From assembly GCA_016703325.1 (NCBI GenBank), contig JADJCH010000021.1, positions 1 to 55,463 of the forward strand: a stretch of 55,463 nucleotides of DNA. Reading direction: 5' to 3'. Numbering within the stretch: the first letter of the stretch is position 1; every line of letters starts with the position of its first letter. Positions 32,339 through 41,139 of this stretch are shown here, piece by piece. The notes under the pieces are model-generated. The model was not told the DNA's origin. It saw only the letters and a program-made list of their open reading frames with translations, and did no database searches. The position numbers and the translations under genes are program-made. The DNA is from Burkholderiales bacterium (GTDB lineage: Bacteria > Pseudomonadota > Gammaproteobacteria > Burkholderiales > Burkholderiaceae_C).

Positions 32339-32863
32339 TCAAACCGACAGCTTGCGGGCCAGACCTTCGGGCCGAAGCCCGTCGTACTCCTCGAAGGGCT
32401 GATGGATCCAGGGGCTGGTCGGCAGCATCTCGACAAAGTAGTCCGGCGTGTAGGTCGAAAGCCCCTTGACCCACAGCACCGCCGATCGCAGCTCGGCGAT
32501 CGACGGCATGCTGCGCAGACGCTGCACCACCGCCTTCAAAGTCACACCGGAATCTGACAGGTCATCCACCAGCAGCACCCGTCCGGCCAGTTCGCCCTTG
32601 GGCATGGTGATGTACTTCGCCATGTCGAGCCGACCCTGGATCGTGCCGGCTTCGGCGCGGTAGGAGCTGGTGGACATGATCGCCAGCGGCTTGTCGAACA
32701 CCCGCGACAACACGTCACCGGGCCGCATGCCGCCGCGCGCCAGGCAGAGGATCTGATCGAACTCCCAGCCCGAGTGATGCACCTTGAGCGCCAGGCGCTC
32801 GATCAGCAGGTGGTACTCGTCCCAGGACACATAGAGGTGTTTGCCGTCGTCGGTGAGCATCAT
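32339..32863 (-). CDS. Purine-type phosphoribosyltransferase
   Basis: A 174-residue type I phosphoribosyltransferase. The PRPP-binding motif VLLVDDLSDSGVT is near residue 100, and ILCLARGGMRPGDVLS resembles the PPi loop. Similarity in style to Gpt/hypoxanthine phosphoribosyltransferases suggests salvage of xanthine, guanine or hypoxanthine, but the base is not certain. It follows purA by 51 bases, which supports a purine role. The ATG at 32863 is followed by a second ATG; either could be used. Confidence 0.85.
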   Translation of the reverse strand: MMLTDDGKHLYVSWDEYHLLIERLALKVHHSGWEFDQILCLARGGMRPGDVLSRVFDKPLAIMSTSSYRAEAGTIQGRLDMAKYITMPKGELAGRVLLVDDLSDSGVTLKAVVQRLRSMPSIAELRSAVLWVKGLSTYTPDYFVEMLPTSPWIHQPFEEYDGLRPEGLARKLSV

Positions 32864-32914
32864 GCAGCCTTGCGTGGATGAGCGGTTCGTTCGCAGCGAA
32901 TCGGGGATCAGGAA

Positions 32915-34297
32915 TCAAGCCTGGTAGGGCTGTCGCAGCAGGATGGTGTGATCACGGTCGGGGCTGGTCGAGACGACGTGGATCGGCACACCAGTGACCG
33001 CCTCGATTCGGTTCAGGTAGTGGCGGGCATGGGCCGGCAGCTTGTCCAGCTCGGTGACCCCCACCGTGGTCTCCGTCCAGCCCGGCAGCGTCTCATAGAT
33101 CGGCTCACAGCGAGCGATCTCGTCGGCCCCCATCGGCAGCAGATCGATGGTCTCGCCATCCAGCCGGTAGCCGGTGCACAGCTTGAGTTCGCCGAGTCCG
33201 TCCAGCACATCGAGCTTGGTGATGCACAGGCCGGACAGACCATTGACCTGCGCCGAGCGCTTCAGCAGGGCGGCGTCGAACCAGCCGCAGCGGCGCGAGC
33301 GACCGGTCGTCACGCCCTTCTCGGCACCCACCGTGCTCATGTGGTAGCCGGGCGTGCCCGGCACCTCCCAATCCAGCTCCGTCGGGAACGGCCCCCCACC
33401 GACGCGGGTGCAGTAGGCCTTGGTGATGCCCAGCACGTAGTGCAGCAGACCGGGACCGACCCCGGAACCCGCCGCAGCGTTGCCTGCCACGCAATTGCTG
33501 GAGGTCACGTAGGGGTAGGTGCCGTGATCCACATCCAGCAGCGTGCCCTGCGCCCCTTCGAACAGCAGGTTCTGCCCCGCCAGGTGTGCTTCGTTCAACT
33601 CACGCGAGACGTCGGCCATCATCGGCCGCAGCAGCTCGGCGTGGCGCATGGCTTCGTCGTAGACCGCCTGGAACTGCACCTCGCCATCGGCGATGTAAGG
33701 CTTGAGTGCCTCCGGGAACGCGAAGCCCTTCGACCCCAGGAAGCTGGTCAGCACGTGGTTGTGCAGCGCCAGCAGGTCCCGCAACCGGGCCGCCAGGCGA
33801 TCGGGGTACTTCAGGTCCTGCACCCGCAGCGCACGCCGGGCCACCTTGTCCTCGTAGGCCGGACCGATGCCTCGGCCGGTCGTGCCGATCTTCTCGCTGC
33901 CGCCCTGTTCGCGCGCGGCTTCCCGTGCCACATCCAGCGCCGCGTGGAACGGCAGGATCAGCGGGCAGGCCTCAGACACGCGCAGGCGCGACCGCACCTC
34001 GACACCGGCCTGCTCCAGACCGACGATCTCCTCGAACAGCTTGCCGGCGGACAACACCACACCGTTGCCGATGTAGCACTTCACACCCGGGCGCATGATG
34101 CCGCTGGGAATCAGGTGCAGTGCCGTCTTCTTGCCATTGATGACCAGGGTGTGACCGGCGTTGTGTCCACCCTGAAAGCGGACCACGCCCTGCGCACTCT
34201 CGGTCAGCCAGTCGACCAGCTTGCCCTTGCCCTCATCACCCCACTGGGTGCCCACCACCACGACATTTCGTCCGCGCATGGCGCTGCTCATGTTCAT
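32915..34297 (-). CDS. purA: Adenylosuccinate synthetase
   Basis: A 460-residue GTP-dependent ligase that joins IMP and aspartate on the way to AMP. The N-terminal VVVGTQWGDEGKGKLVDWLT holds the catalytic Asp and P-loop-like GDEGKGK, then FQGGHNAGHTLV, and GTTGRGIGPAYEDKVAR for IMP binding. The C-terminal part has TVGAEKGVTTGRSRRCGWFDA and GTP-binding ITKLDVLDG. I start at the ATG at 34297 (MNMSSAMRGRN); two nearby ATGs are alternatives. It is 47 bases after hisZ. Confidence 0.97.
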   Translation of the reverse strand: MNMSSAMRGRNVVVVGTQWGDEGKGKLVDWLTESAQGVVRFQGGHNAGHTLVINGKKTALHLIPSGIMRPGVKCYIGNGVVLSAGKLFEEIVGLEQAGVEVRSRLRVSEACPLILPFHAALDVAREAAREQGGSEKIGTTGRGIGPAYEDKVARRALRVQDLKYPDRLAARLRDLLALHNHVLTSFLGSKGFAFPEALKPYIADGEVQFQAVYDEAMRHAELLRPMMADVSRELNEAHLAGQNLLFEGAQGTLLDVDHGTYPYVTSSNCVAGNAAAGSGVGPGLLHYVLGITKAYCTRVGGGPFPTELDWEVPGTPGYHMSTVGAEKGVTTGRSRRCGWFDAALLKRSAQVNGLSGLCITKLDVLDGLGELKLCTGYRLDGETIDLLPMGADEIARCEPIYETLPGWTETTVGVTELDKLPAHARHYLNRIEAVTGVPIHVVSTSPDRDHTILLRQPYQA

Positions 34298-34344
34298 CTC
34301 GGGTTCCGTCTCTTCGGGAGAAATGCCGCCAAGTGCCCAGGCAC

Positions 34345-35508
34345 TCAGCAGGCGCGCACGACCCACAGGCCGTCAACCGCGACCAGCTCGCGGTCGCACT
34401 CGAATTCATCCACTTCCTGCTCATGGCCGGGCAGCACGCAGACGACGGCCTCACCCTGCACACGCAGGCGCCGCACCGCAGCGCGCAGGCCCCGGTCCTC
34501 GCTCCAGGGCGCCCGAATGGCGGCGTGCCGGCCGTCGAAGCCCACATGCTCGACCACCGACTTCAGGTCCAGGCTGAAACCCACCGCCGGACGACGGCGG
34601 CCGAACACCTCACCCACATCGTCGTAGCGGCCACCCCGGGCCAGCGTATCGCGCCCACCTGGGGCGTACAACGCGAAGCGCGCCCCACTGTAGTAGGCAT
34701 AACCAGACAGGTCAGCCAGATCGAAGCCGACCCGCAGACCCGGGTGGCTGGTGCGCAGTTGCTGCGCCAGCCAGGTCAGATCATCCAGCGCGGCGCTGAT
34801 GGCCGGCTGACGGGGCAAACGTTCCCGGGCTTGCGCCAGCACCTCATCGCCGCCATACAGGTCCGGCAGGGCGCGCAGGCCGTCGCGCACTTCGACGGGC
34901 AGATCCGCCGTGAGCTCGGCCAGCGTCGGCGCATCCTTGGCCGCGAGCGCTTCCTGGATGCGCTGCAGCTTCGGCGCATCGGCCTTCACCGCACAGAGCA
35001 GCCCTTCCAACACCCGCGCATCGGCCAGATCCATCACCAGTCCATCCAGGCCAGCACGGGCCAGGCAGTCGATCGCCAGCTCCTGGATCTCCAGGTCGGC
35101 TTCCAGGCCGGCATGGCCGAACAACTCAGCGCCGAACTGCAGCGGCTCGCGGCTGCCGTGCAACCCGCTGGGCCGGGTGTGCAGCACCGGGCCGCAGTAG
35201 CACAGCCGGGTCACGCCGCGGCGGTTGAGCAAGTGGGCGTCGATGCGCGCCACCTGGGGCGTGGTGTCCGCCCGCACGCCCAGGGTGCGACCACTGAGCT
35301 GGTCAACGAGCTTGAAGGTGCGAAGGTCCAACGCATGGCCGGTGCCCGACAGCAGCGACTCGAGGTGCTCGAGCAACGGCGGCATGACCAGCTCGCAGCC
35401 GTAGCTGCGCGCGGCGTCGAGCATGATTCGGCGCAACTCCTCGATGCGCCGCGCCTCATGCGGCAACACGTCGGCGATGTGCTCGGGCAGGAGCCAAGCA
35501 GAAGACAT
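34345..35508 (-). CDS. hisZ: ATP phosphoribosyltransferase regulatory subunit HisZ
   Basis: A 387-residue paralogue of histidyl-tRNA synthetase that lacks the anticodon domain. It starts MSSAWLLPEHIADVLPHEARRIEELRR and keeps class II motifs (RTLGVRADTTPQVARI, LARGGRYDDVGEVFG). HisZ pairs with a short-form HisG to make an active, feedback-controlled first enzyme of histidine synthesis, so a short hisG should exist elsewhere in the genome. True HisS is also present in this window. A possible -10 TAGAAT (minus, 35538-35533) lies in the 103-base gap from the DUF2065 gene. Confidence 0.93.
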   Translation of the reverse strand: MSSAWLLPEHIADVLPHEARRIEELRRIMLDAARSYGCELVMPPLLEHLESLLSGTGHALDLRTFKLVDQLSGRTLGVRADTTPQVARIDAHLLNRRGVTRLCYCGPVLHTRPSGLHGSREPLQFGAELFGHAGLEADLEIQELAIDCLARAGLDGLVMDLADARVLEGLLCAVKADAPKLQRIQEALAAKDAPTLAELTADLPVEVRDGLRALPDLYGGDEVLAQARERLPRQPAISAALDDLTWLAQQLRTSHPGLRVGFDLADLSGYAYYSGARFALYAPGGRDTLARGGRYDDVGEVFGRRRPAVGFSLDLKSVVEHVGFDGRHAAIRAPWSEDRGLRAAVRRLRVQGEAVVCVLPGHEQEVDEFECDRELVAVDGLWVVRAC

Positions 35509-35611
35509 AGGTGACCGGGTGTTAAAAGTGAGATTCTACCGGTCTGAAGGGACGTCCCGGCCAGCGCCGCGCCGATTGCGCCGCACACAACGCCAGCAAC
35601 GGGTACCGCGC

Positions 35612-35803
35612 TCAGTCGCCGCCGAGAAACATCAGCGCAAGCAGACCGACGACGATGCTGCACAGGCCAATGAAGCGAATCTGCCCGTCGCTGAGTTGCA
35701 GCACCTGCTGAAAGACCTGGCGCCAACGCGCCGGGCTGATGAAGGGCATCGAACCCTCGATCACCAGGACCAGCGCGCAGGCCAGCAGGAAGGCGTCCCC
35801 CAT
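35612..35803 (-). CDS. Small two-helix membrane protein, DUF2065 (YjeT) family
   Basis: A 63-residue protein with two hydrophobic segments (about 5-20 and 43-60) separated by ARWRQVFQQVLQLSDGQIR. This is the DUF2065/YjeT pattern, and the gene sits next to hflC as in many proteobacteria. The function is unknown. It lies 12 bases after hflC, so it is likely co-transcribed with hflK-hflC and may act with the FtsH-HflKC membrane protease complex (inference from context only). Confidence 0.88.
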   Translation of the reverse strand: MGDAFLLACALVLVIEGSMPFISPARWRQVFQQVLQLSDGQIRFIGLCSIVVGLLALMFLGGD

Positions 35804-35815
35804 CCCGAGGCTGCC

Positions 35816-36712
35816 TCAGCGTCCCTTGGCCGCCGCAGCGGCGGGCGCAGCCCCCCCTCGCATCGCCTTGAAGAAGTCGCTGGACGGATCCATCACCATC
35901 ACGTCGTTCTTGCTTCGGAACGTGGCCCGGTAGGCCTCCAGGCTGCGATAGAACTGCGCAAATTGGGGATCCCGACCGAAGGCATCGGCATACAGAGCGG
36001 ATGCCTTGGCATCCCCCTCACCCTTGACCTTCTGGGCATCGCGATAGGCCTCGGCCAGGATGACTTCCCGCTGCTTCTCGGCGTCGGCGCGAATCTTTTC
36101 GCCGTCTGCGCCGCCCTCTGAACGCAGCTCGTTGGCCACTCGCTTGCGCTCGGACTCCATGCGACGGTAGACCGACTCGGTGATGGTGGAGGCAAAGTCC
36201 ACCCGCTTGATGCGCACATCCACGATCTGGATGCCGAAGTTCTTGGCGTCGTCCACCAGGCGCTGCATCACACCCTGCATCACCTTTTCGCGTTCGGTCG
36301 CCAGGACCGCTCGCACGGTGCGCTTGGTCACCTCCTCGTTGAGCGCCGCCTGCACGATCGGCGACAGGCGGGCTTCGGCCGAGCGCAGGTCCACCCCGGT
36401 GTTGCGGATGAACTGGCGCGCCTCCGTCACCCGCCACTTCACCAGCCAGTCGATCACCAGGCTCTGCTTCTCGGCGGTGAAGATGGGCCGGGTCTCCGGG
36501 CTGTCCAGCGTCTGCGTGCGGCGGTCGATGAACACCACGTTCTGCAGCGGCGGCGGCATCTTGAACTTCAGCCCCGGTTCGGTGATGACCTCGCGAATTT
36601 CACCCAGGGAGTACACCACCGCATAGTTGCGCTGATCGACCACAAACAAAGTGGACATGGCGGTCATCAGGACCAGCACCACCCCCACCACCATCAATCC
36701 GATTCGGTTCAT
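35816..36712 (-). CDS. hflC: HflC, FtsH protease modulator (SPFH family)
   Basis: A 298-residue inner-membrane protein with one N-terminal transmembrane helix (NRIGLMVVGVVLVLMTAMSTLFV) and a large periplasmic SPFH/band 7 domain. The SPFH part shows VDQRNYAVVYSLGEI, a coiled coil (about 180-250) and the ERKRVANELRSEGGADGEKIRADAEKQ helix. HflC and HflK form a ring that encloses and tempers the FtsH protease. It lies 14 bases after hflK. The C-terminus ends in a Gly/Ala-rich tail. Confidence 0.96.
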   Translation of the reverse strand: MNRIGLMVVGVVLVLMTAMSTLFVVDQRNYAVVYSLGEIREVITEPGLKFKMPPPLQNVVFIDRRTQTLDSPETRPIFTAEKQSLVIDWLVKWRVTEARQFIRNTGVDLRSAEARLSPIVQAALNEEVTKRTVRAVLATEREKVMQGVMQRLVDDAKNFGIQIVDVRIKRVDFASTITESVYRRMESERKRVANELRSEGGADGEKIRADAEKQREVILAEAYRDAQKVKGEGDAKASALYADAFGRDPQFAQFYRSLEAYRATFRSKNDVMVMDPSSDFFKAMRGGAAPAAAAAKGR

Positions 36713-36726
36713 GTGCGCTGCTCCTC

Positions 36727-38055
36727 TCAGCGGCTGTCACGGTCACGGCCGCGTGCGCCGTCGCGCGAGCGGACATCCACGGCCGCCCCGGTAGACGGTG
36801 CTTCTGCCGGCGTCGTCGCCGGTGCAGGCACAGCCGTTCCCGCAGGCGGCGCGGCCTGCTGGATCAGTTTGTCCAGCGGGAGGTAAAGCAGATTGTTTCC
36901 AGAACGCGCATCCACATAGACCTTGGTCACGCTGGAATAGACCTGCGCCATCGTGTCGATGTAAAGGCGATCGCGGGTGACCGACGGCGCCTTCTGGTAT
37001 TCGGACAGCACCGAACGGAAGCGCTCCGCATCACCCTCTGCCTGGGCGATGACCCGAGCCCGATAACCCTCGGCCTCTTCCTTCAGCCGAGCAGCGGTGC
37101 CCCGGGCGCGCGGAATGATGTCGTTGGCATAGGCCTGCCCTTCGTTTTTCAGGCGCTCACGGTCCGCACCCGCCTTGAACGCATCGTCAAAGGCCGCTTG
37201 CACCTGTTCGGGTGCCTGTACGCTTTGCATGTTGACGTTGATCACCAGGATGCCCGCCTTCAACCGGTCCAGCTGGGCCTGAATCATCTTGACGAGTTCC
37301 ACGGCAATCGCGTCACGCTGCTCGTACAGCACCGAGTTCATCGACGAGCGTCCGACAATCTCACGCACAGCAGACTCGGCAGCCTGCTGAACCGCCTCTT
37401 CGACGCTGCGGTTCTCGAAGAGGAATTCCTTCGCATCCTTCAATCTCCACTGAACGGTGAAGCGGATGTCGACGATGTTCTCGTCCTGGGTCAACATGGA
37501 CGAGTCCCGCAGCCCCGTGGCCTGCACCACGGCATTGCGACCGACCTCGGTGGATCGCGTCTGGGTGACGCCGACCACCTCATGAGCCTGGAACGGATAC
37601 GGCCAGCGGAACTGGATGCCGGCGTCCACCGTGCGGCCGAACTTGCCGAAGGTCATGATGACCGCCTGCTGGCCTTCCTGGACGATGAAGAAACCACTGC
37701 CCAGCCAGAGCAGCGCGACCACCCCGACGATCAGCCCACCACCGATGCCGGCGATGCGACGGTCCGACGGCCCCGGATCGCCTCCCCCACCCGTCTCCGG
37801 AGGGCGAGGAGCGCTTCCACCAGGTCGCCCGCCGATGAGCCCACCGAGCTTGCGGTTGAAATCCCGCCACAGCTCATCCAGGTCCGGCGGACCATCGTTG
37901 CGACCGTTGTTCAGCACAAGGGTGTCGTTGTGCGCGGCAGCCCTTCGGCCGACCGCCCCTGTCCAGGCCTGACGCACCGCCGCCGCCAGCACATGCCAGC
38001 CGGCCAAAGCCGTCGCTCCCCAGGGCCCGGGTTCTCGGTGTGTCCTAGCGTTCAT
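36727..38055 (-). CDS. hflK: HflK, FtsH protease modulator (SPFH family)
   Basis: A 442-residue partner of HflC. The Gly/Pro-rich cytoplasmic N-terminus contains DGPPDLDELWRDFNRKLGGL, then one transmembrane helix (IAGIGGGLIVGVVALLWLGSG). The SPFH domain begins FIVQEGQQAVIMTFGK, and a coiled coil and Pro/Ala tail follow. Two start regions are possible. The ATG at 38055 adds about 47 residues with no resemblance to usual HflK starts; a GTG at 37917, just before LNNGRNDGPPDL, gives the standard N-terminus and may be the true start. Confidence 0.93.
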   Translation of the reverse strand: MNARTHREPGPWGATALAGWHVLAAAVRQAWTGAVGRRAAAHNDTLVLNNGRNDGPPDLDELWRDFNRKLGGLIGGRPGGSAPRPPETGGGGDPGPSDRRIAGIGGGLIVGVVALLWLGSGFFIVQEGQQAVIMTFGKFGRTVDAGIQFRWPYPFQAHEVVGVTQTRSTEVGRNAVVQATGLRDSSMLTQDENIVDIRFTVQWRLKDAKEFLFENRSVEEAVQQAAESAVREIVGRSSMNSVLYEQRDAIAVELVKMIQAQLDRLKAGILVINVNMQSVQAPEQVQAAFDDAFKAGADRERLKNEGQAYANDIIPRARGTAARLKEEAEGYRARVIAQAEGDAERFRSVLSEYQKAPSVTRDRLYIDTMAQVYSSVTKVYVDARSGNNLLYLPLDKLIQQAAPPAGTAVPAPATTPAEAPSTGAAVDVRSRDGARGRDRDSR

Positions 38056-38078
38056 CACGTATTTTGAGTTCAGATTTT

Positions 38079-39338
38079 TCAGTTTTCCACCGCAGGATCG
38101 TAGCGCAGCACTGCAGGGCTCTCATTGCGCTCGTCGGCGACAGATCCCGCGAGAGCGTCGTCCACAGACCGCGCGAATCGGGGATCCTCGCTATCCACGT
38201 CATCGCGGTCCTGCATCGATCGAATCAGCATTCCCGTGACCTGTCGGCGCAGTTGATCCAGGCCTTCGCCGGTTCGCGCACTCACGAAACAGCGCTCCAC
38301 CGGTCGGCCTGGCTCCACCTCGTAGTGGTCGTGATCGACCCGCGAACGGGCGGTTGGTTCCTGCGCATCGATCTTGTTGAACACCAGCAATTGAGGAACG
38401 CCCTCGGCCCCGATCTCGAGCAGCACCCGTTGCACCTCCCGGATCTGGTCCAACCACACCGGTGACGCCGCATCAACCACATGCAGGAGCAGATCCGCAT
38501 CGGCGGCTTCCTGCAGGGTGGCCTGGAAGGCCTCTACGAGCGAGTGCGGCAGGTCGCGAATGAATCCCACCGTGTCCGACAGCGAGACACTGCGCCCAGC
38601 CTCTTCCAGATACATCTGCCGCGTGGTGGTGTCCAGCGTGGCAAAGAGTTGGTCTGCCGCATAGGCCTGCGCCTTCACGAGCGCATTGAACAGCGTGCTC
38701 TTGCCTGCGTTGGTGTAGCCGACCAGTGAGACGCGGAAGGTGCCGTGGCGCTCTCGGGCGCGGCGCTGCGTGCTGCGCTGCCGCTTCACCTTCTCCAGAC
38801 GCTCCTTGACGGACTTGAGGCGCGCCGAAATCATCCGGCGGTCCAGCTCAATCTGTGTTTCGCCCGGTCCACCGCGATGCCCCACCCCGCCGCGCTGCCG
38901 CTCCAGGTGGGTCCATCGCCGCACCAGGCGGGTCGAAAGGTACTGCAGCCGCGCGAGCTCGACCTGCAGCTTGCCTTCGTGACTGCGTGCACGGGCAGCA
39001 AAGATCTCGAGGATCAGACCGGTGCGGTCCAGGACCTCCACCGACAGGTGTCGCTCCAGATTGCGCTGCTGCGCCGGGCTGAGCGGCTGATCGAAGATGA
39101 CGCAGTGCGCCTGATGCTCTTGGACCAAGGCCTTGATTTCATCGGCTTTGCCCGAGCCCACAAACAAGGCGGCATCGGGCGCCTTGCGCCGGGCGATCAA
39201 CCGTGCCACCGGCTGATCGCCCGCCGACTCTGCCAACAGCGCCAACTCGTCCAGCGTCGAATCGAAGGACGAACCTGGCCCGAAGTCCACGCCCACGAGC
39301 ACGGCCCGTGGGGCTGGTTGAAGTCCCGGTTCGGTCAA
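38079..39338 (-). CDS. hflX: GTPase HflX, ribosome-splitting factor
   Basis: A 419-residue GTPase that binds the 50S subunit and rescues stalled ribosomes. The N-terminal HflX domain ends in GGPGETQIELDRR. A coiled linker (SVKERLEKVKRQRSTQRRARER) precedes the G domain with GYTNAGKSTLFN, DTVGFIRDLPHSLVEAF and FNKID. The C-terminus has an acidic tail of about 50 residues. No ATG precedes the conserved VGVDFG; the best start is a TTG at 39338, with GTG codons slightly downstream as alternatives. It lies between hfq and hflK, the usual order. Confidence 0.94.
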   Translation of the reverse strand: MTEPGLQPAPRAVLVGVDFGPGSSFDSTLDELALLAESAGDQPVARLIARRKAPDAALFVGSGKADEIKALVQEHQAHCVIFDQPLSPAQQRNLERHLSVEVLDRTGLILEIFAARARSHEGKLQVELARLQYLSTRLVRRWTHLERQRGGVGHRGGPGETQIELDRRMISARLKSVKERLEKVKRQRSTQRRARERHGTFRVSLVGYTNAGKSTLFNALVKAQAYAADQLFATLDTTTRQMYLEEAGRSVSLSDTVGFIRDLPHSLVEAFQATLQEAADADLLLHVVDAASPVWLDQIREVQRVLLEIGAEGVPQLLVFNKIDAQEPTARSRVDHDHYEVEPGRPVERCFVSARTGEGLDQLRRQVTGMLIRSMQDRDDVDSEDPRFARSVDDALAGSVADERNESPAVLRYDPAVEN

Positions 39339-39381
39339 GGCGGGGTTGGCGTGTGCAGCTCGGTCGGAACCGTGAGACGGA

Positions 39382-39624
39382 TCAGTTGCCGTCCTGGCTG
39401 TCGTTGGCGTGGAAATTGACCGGTCGGCCCGGCACGACGGTGGAGATCGCGTGCTTGTAGACCATCTGGGTCACGGTGTTGCGCAGCAGAACCACATATT
39501 GATCAAAAGACTCGATGTGGCCTTGGAGCTTGATGCCGTTGACCAGGTAGATCGACACCGGCACATGCTCCTTGCGAAGGAGGTTCAGGAAGGGGTCTTG
39601 TAGCAGTTGCCCTTTGTTGCTCAC
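39382..39624 (-). CDS. hfq: RNA chaperone Hfq
   Basis: An 80-residue hexameric Sm-like protein that pairs small RNAs with mRNAs. It shows SNKGQLLQDPFLNLLRKEHVPVSIYLVNGIKLQG, Sm1 FDQYVVLLRN, and Sm2 VYKHAISTVVPGRPV. The start is a GTG at 39624, preceded by GGAG six bases upstream; no ATG is available in frame nearby. The C-terminal tail is short (about ten residues after PVNFH). The der-hfq-hflX order is a typical betaproteobacterial arrangement. Confidence 0.97.
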   Translation of the reverse strand: MSNKGQLLQDPFLNLLRKEHVPVSIYLVNGIKLQGHIESFDQYVVLLRNTVTQMVYKHAISTVVPGRPVNFHANDSQDGN

Positions 39625-39692
39625 GATATTCTCCGTGTTGGAAGAAGAAACACAAGCCTGCACGTTATCACACGGGCAGAAAGCTGCCGGGC

Positions 39693-41042
39693 TCAGGCGT
39701 CCTTCTGTGCGAAGGGGTTGCTCGAACCACGCAACTCGATCCGAAGGGGCGTGCCCGTGAGTTTGAAGTGCTCGCGGATGCGCCCTTCCAGATAGCGCTT
39801 GTACGTGTCGGTCACATGTTCCACGGCATTGCCGTGGATCACGACCAGGGGGGGATTCTGCCCTCCTTGGTGGGCATAGCGCAGTTTGGGTCGGTAGATC
39901 CCCACACGCTGGGGTTGCTGGAACTGCACAGCCTCGTGGATCAAGCGGGTCAAGACCGGCGTGGACATCTTGCGCTTGGCCGAGGCCCAGGCCTCGTCGA
40001 TGGCCTTCCACAGCGGCCCCAGACCCTGGCGCTTGCGTGCCGAGATGTGCAGCACCGGCGCGTACTTCAGGAAAGACAGGCGGTGTTCGATGGAGCGTTG
40101 CAGTCGTTCGCGCTGGTAGCTGTCCACAGCATCCCACTTGTTGATGGCGATCACGATGGCCCGCCCCGCCTCGGCCGCATAGCCGGCGATGTGGGCGTCC
40201 TGGTCAGACACCCCTTCCACCGCATCGATGAGCAGCAGCACCACATTGGCGTCGGCGATGGCCTGCAGCGTCTTGACCACCGAGAACTTCTCGATGGCCT
40301 CGAACACCTTGCCCTTGCGGCGCAGGCCCGCGGTGTCGATGAGCTCGTAGCGGCGGCCACCACGCTCGAAAGGCACGTGGATGGCGTCCCGGGTGGTGCC
40401 CGGCAGATCGAAGGCCACCAGGCGCTCTTCGCCCAGCCAGGCGTTGATCAGCGTGGACTTGCCCACGTTCGGCCGCCCGGCCACGGCCAACCGGGTGGGG
40501 CGATCATCGGCATCGTCAGCGCCGGAGCCCTCCTCATCGTCCTCGGGAGGTTCGAACCCCTCCAGCGCCAGCTCGATCAGGCTGCGCACACCCTGGCCGT
40601 GGGCCGACGAGACCGGAATCGGCTCGCCGATGCCCAACTCGTGGAACTCGGCCAGCTGAGGGCCATCCTTCATGCCTTCGGCCTTGTTGGCCGCCAACAG
40701 GACACGCTTGCCGCAGCTGCGCAGGTAACGCGCGATGTCATGGTCCTGCGCCGACAGACCGGCGCGCACGTCCACCACGAAAATCACCGCATCCGCCTCG
40801 GCCACGGCCTGACGGGTCTGCTTGGCCATCTCCTGGTAGATGCCGCTGTTGGAGTCCGGCTCGAAGCCGCCGGTGTCGATCACGATGAACTCGTGGCCGC
40901 TGGCCCGACCGTCACCGTAGTGGCGGTCGCGGGTCAGCCCGGCGTAGTCCGCCACGATCGCATCGCGCGAACCGGTCAGCCGGTTGAACAGGGTGGATTT
41001 GCCCACGTTGGGTCGACCGACGAGGGCAATCACGGGTTTCAT
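39693..41042 (-). CDS. der: Ribosome biogenesis GTPase Der (EngA)
   Basis: A 449-residue protein with two tandem GTPase domains, needed for 50S maturation. The first domain has VGRPNVGKSTLFNRLTG (from residue 8) and DTGGFEPDS. The second has VAGRPNVGKSTLINAWLGE, DTAGLRRKG and NKWDAVD. An acidic linker (EPPEDDEEGSGADDADD) separates them and a KH-like domain ends the protein. The ATG at 41042 (MKPVIALVGRPN) is chosen by homology. A 7-base-pair hairpin (41064-41080) lies just upstream. Confidence 0.97.
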   Translation of the reverse strand: MKPVIALVGRPNVGKSTLFNRLTGSRDAIVADYAGLTRDRHYGDGRASGHEFIVIDTGGFEPDSNSGIYQEMAKQTRQAVAEADAVIFVVDVRAGLSAQDHDIARYLRSCGKRVLLAANKAEGMKDGPQLAEFHELGIGEPIPVSSAHGQGVRSLIELALEGFEPPEDDEEGSGADDADDRPTRLAVAGRPNVGKSTLINAWLGEERLVAFDLPGTTRDAIHVPFERGGRRYELIDTAGLRRKGKVFEAIEKFSVVKTLQAIADANVVLLLIDAVEGVSDQDAHIAGYAAEAGRAIVIAINKWDAVDSYQRERLQRSIEHRLSFLKYAPVLHISARKRQGLGPLWKAIDEAWASAKRKMSTPVLTRLIHEAVQFQQPQRVGIYRPKLRYAHQGGQNPPLVVIHGNAVEHVTDTYKRYLEGRIREHFKLTGTPLRIELRGSSNPFAQKDA

Positions 41043-41063
41043 CGCAGTACTCCAGCGAAACGG

Positions 41064-41080
41064 GAGACCCGCAGGGTCTC
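41064..41080 (-). other. Short hairpin upstream of der
   Basis: GAGACCC-GCA-GGGTCTC is a perfect 7-base-pair stem with a 3-base loop, 21 bases before the der start and in the der leader. A T-run (six T) lies on its 5' side on the minus strand, so it is not a terminator for that strand. It may affect der translation. Confidence 0.45.
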
Positions 41081-41139
41081 TCGAAAAAATCCAGCAGGGT
41101 GGCAGGACCATCGCCCCCCAGGGTCATCGAGTCAGGGCA

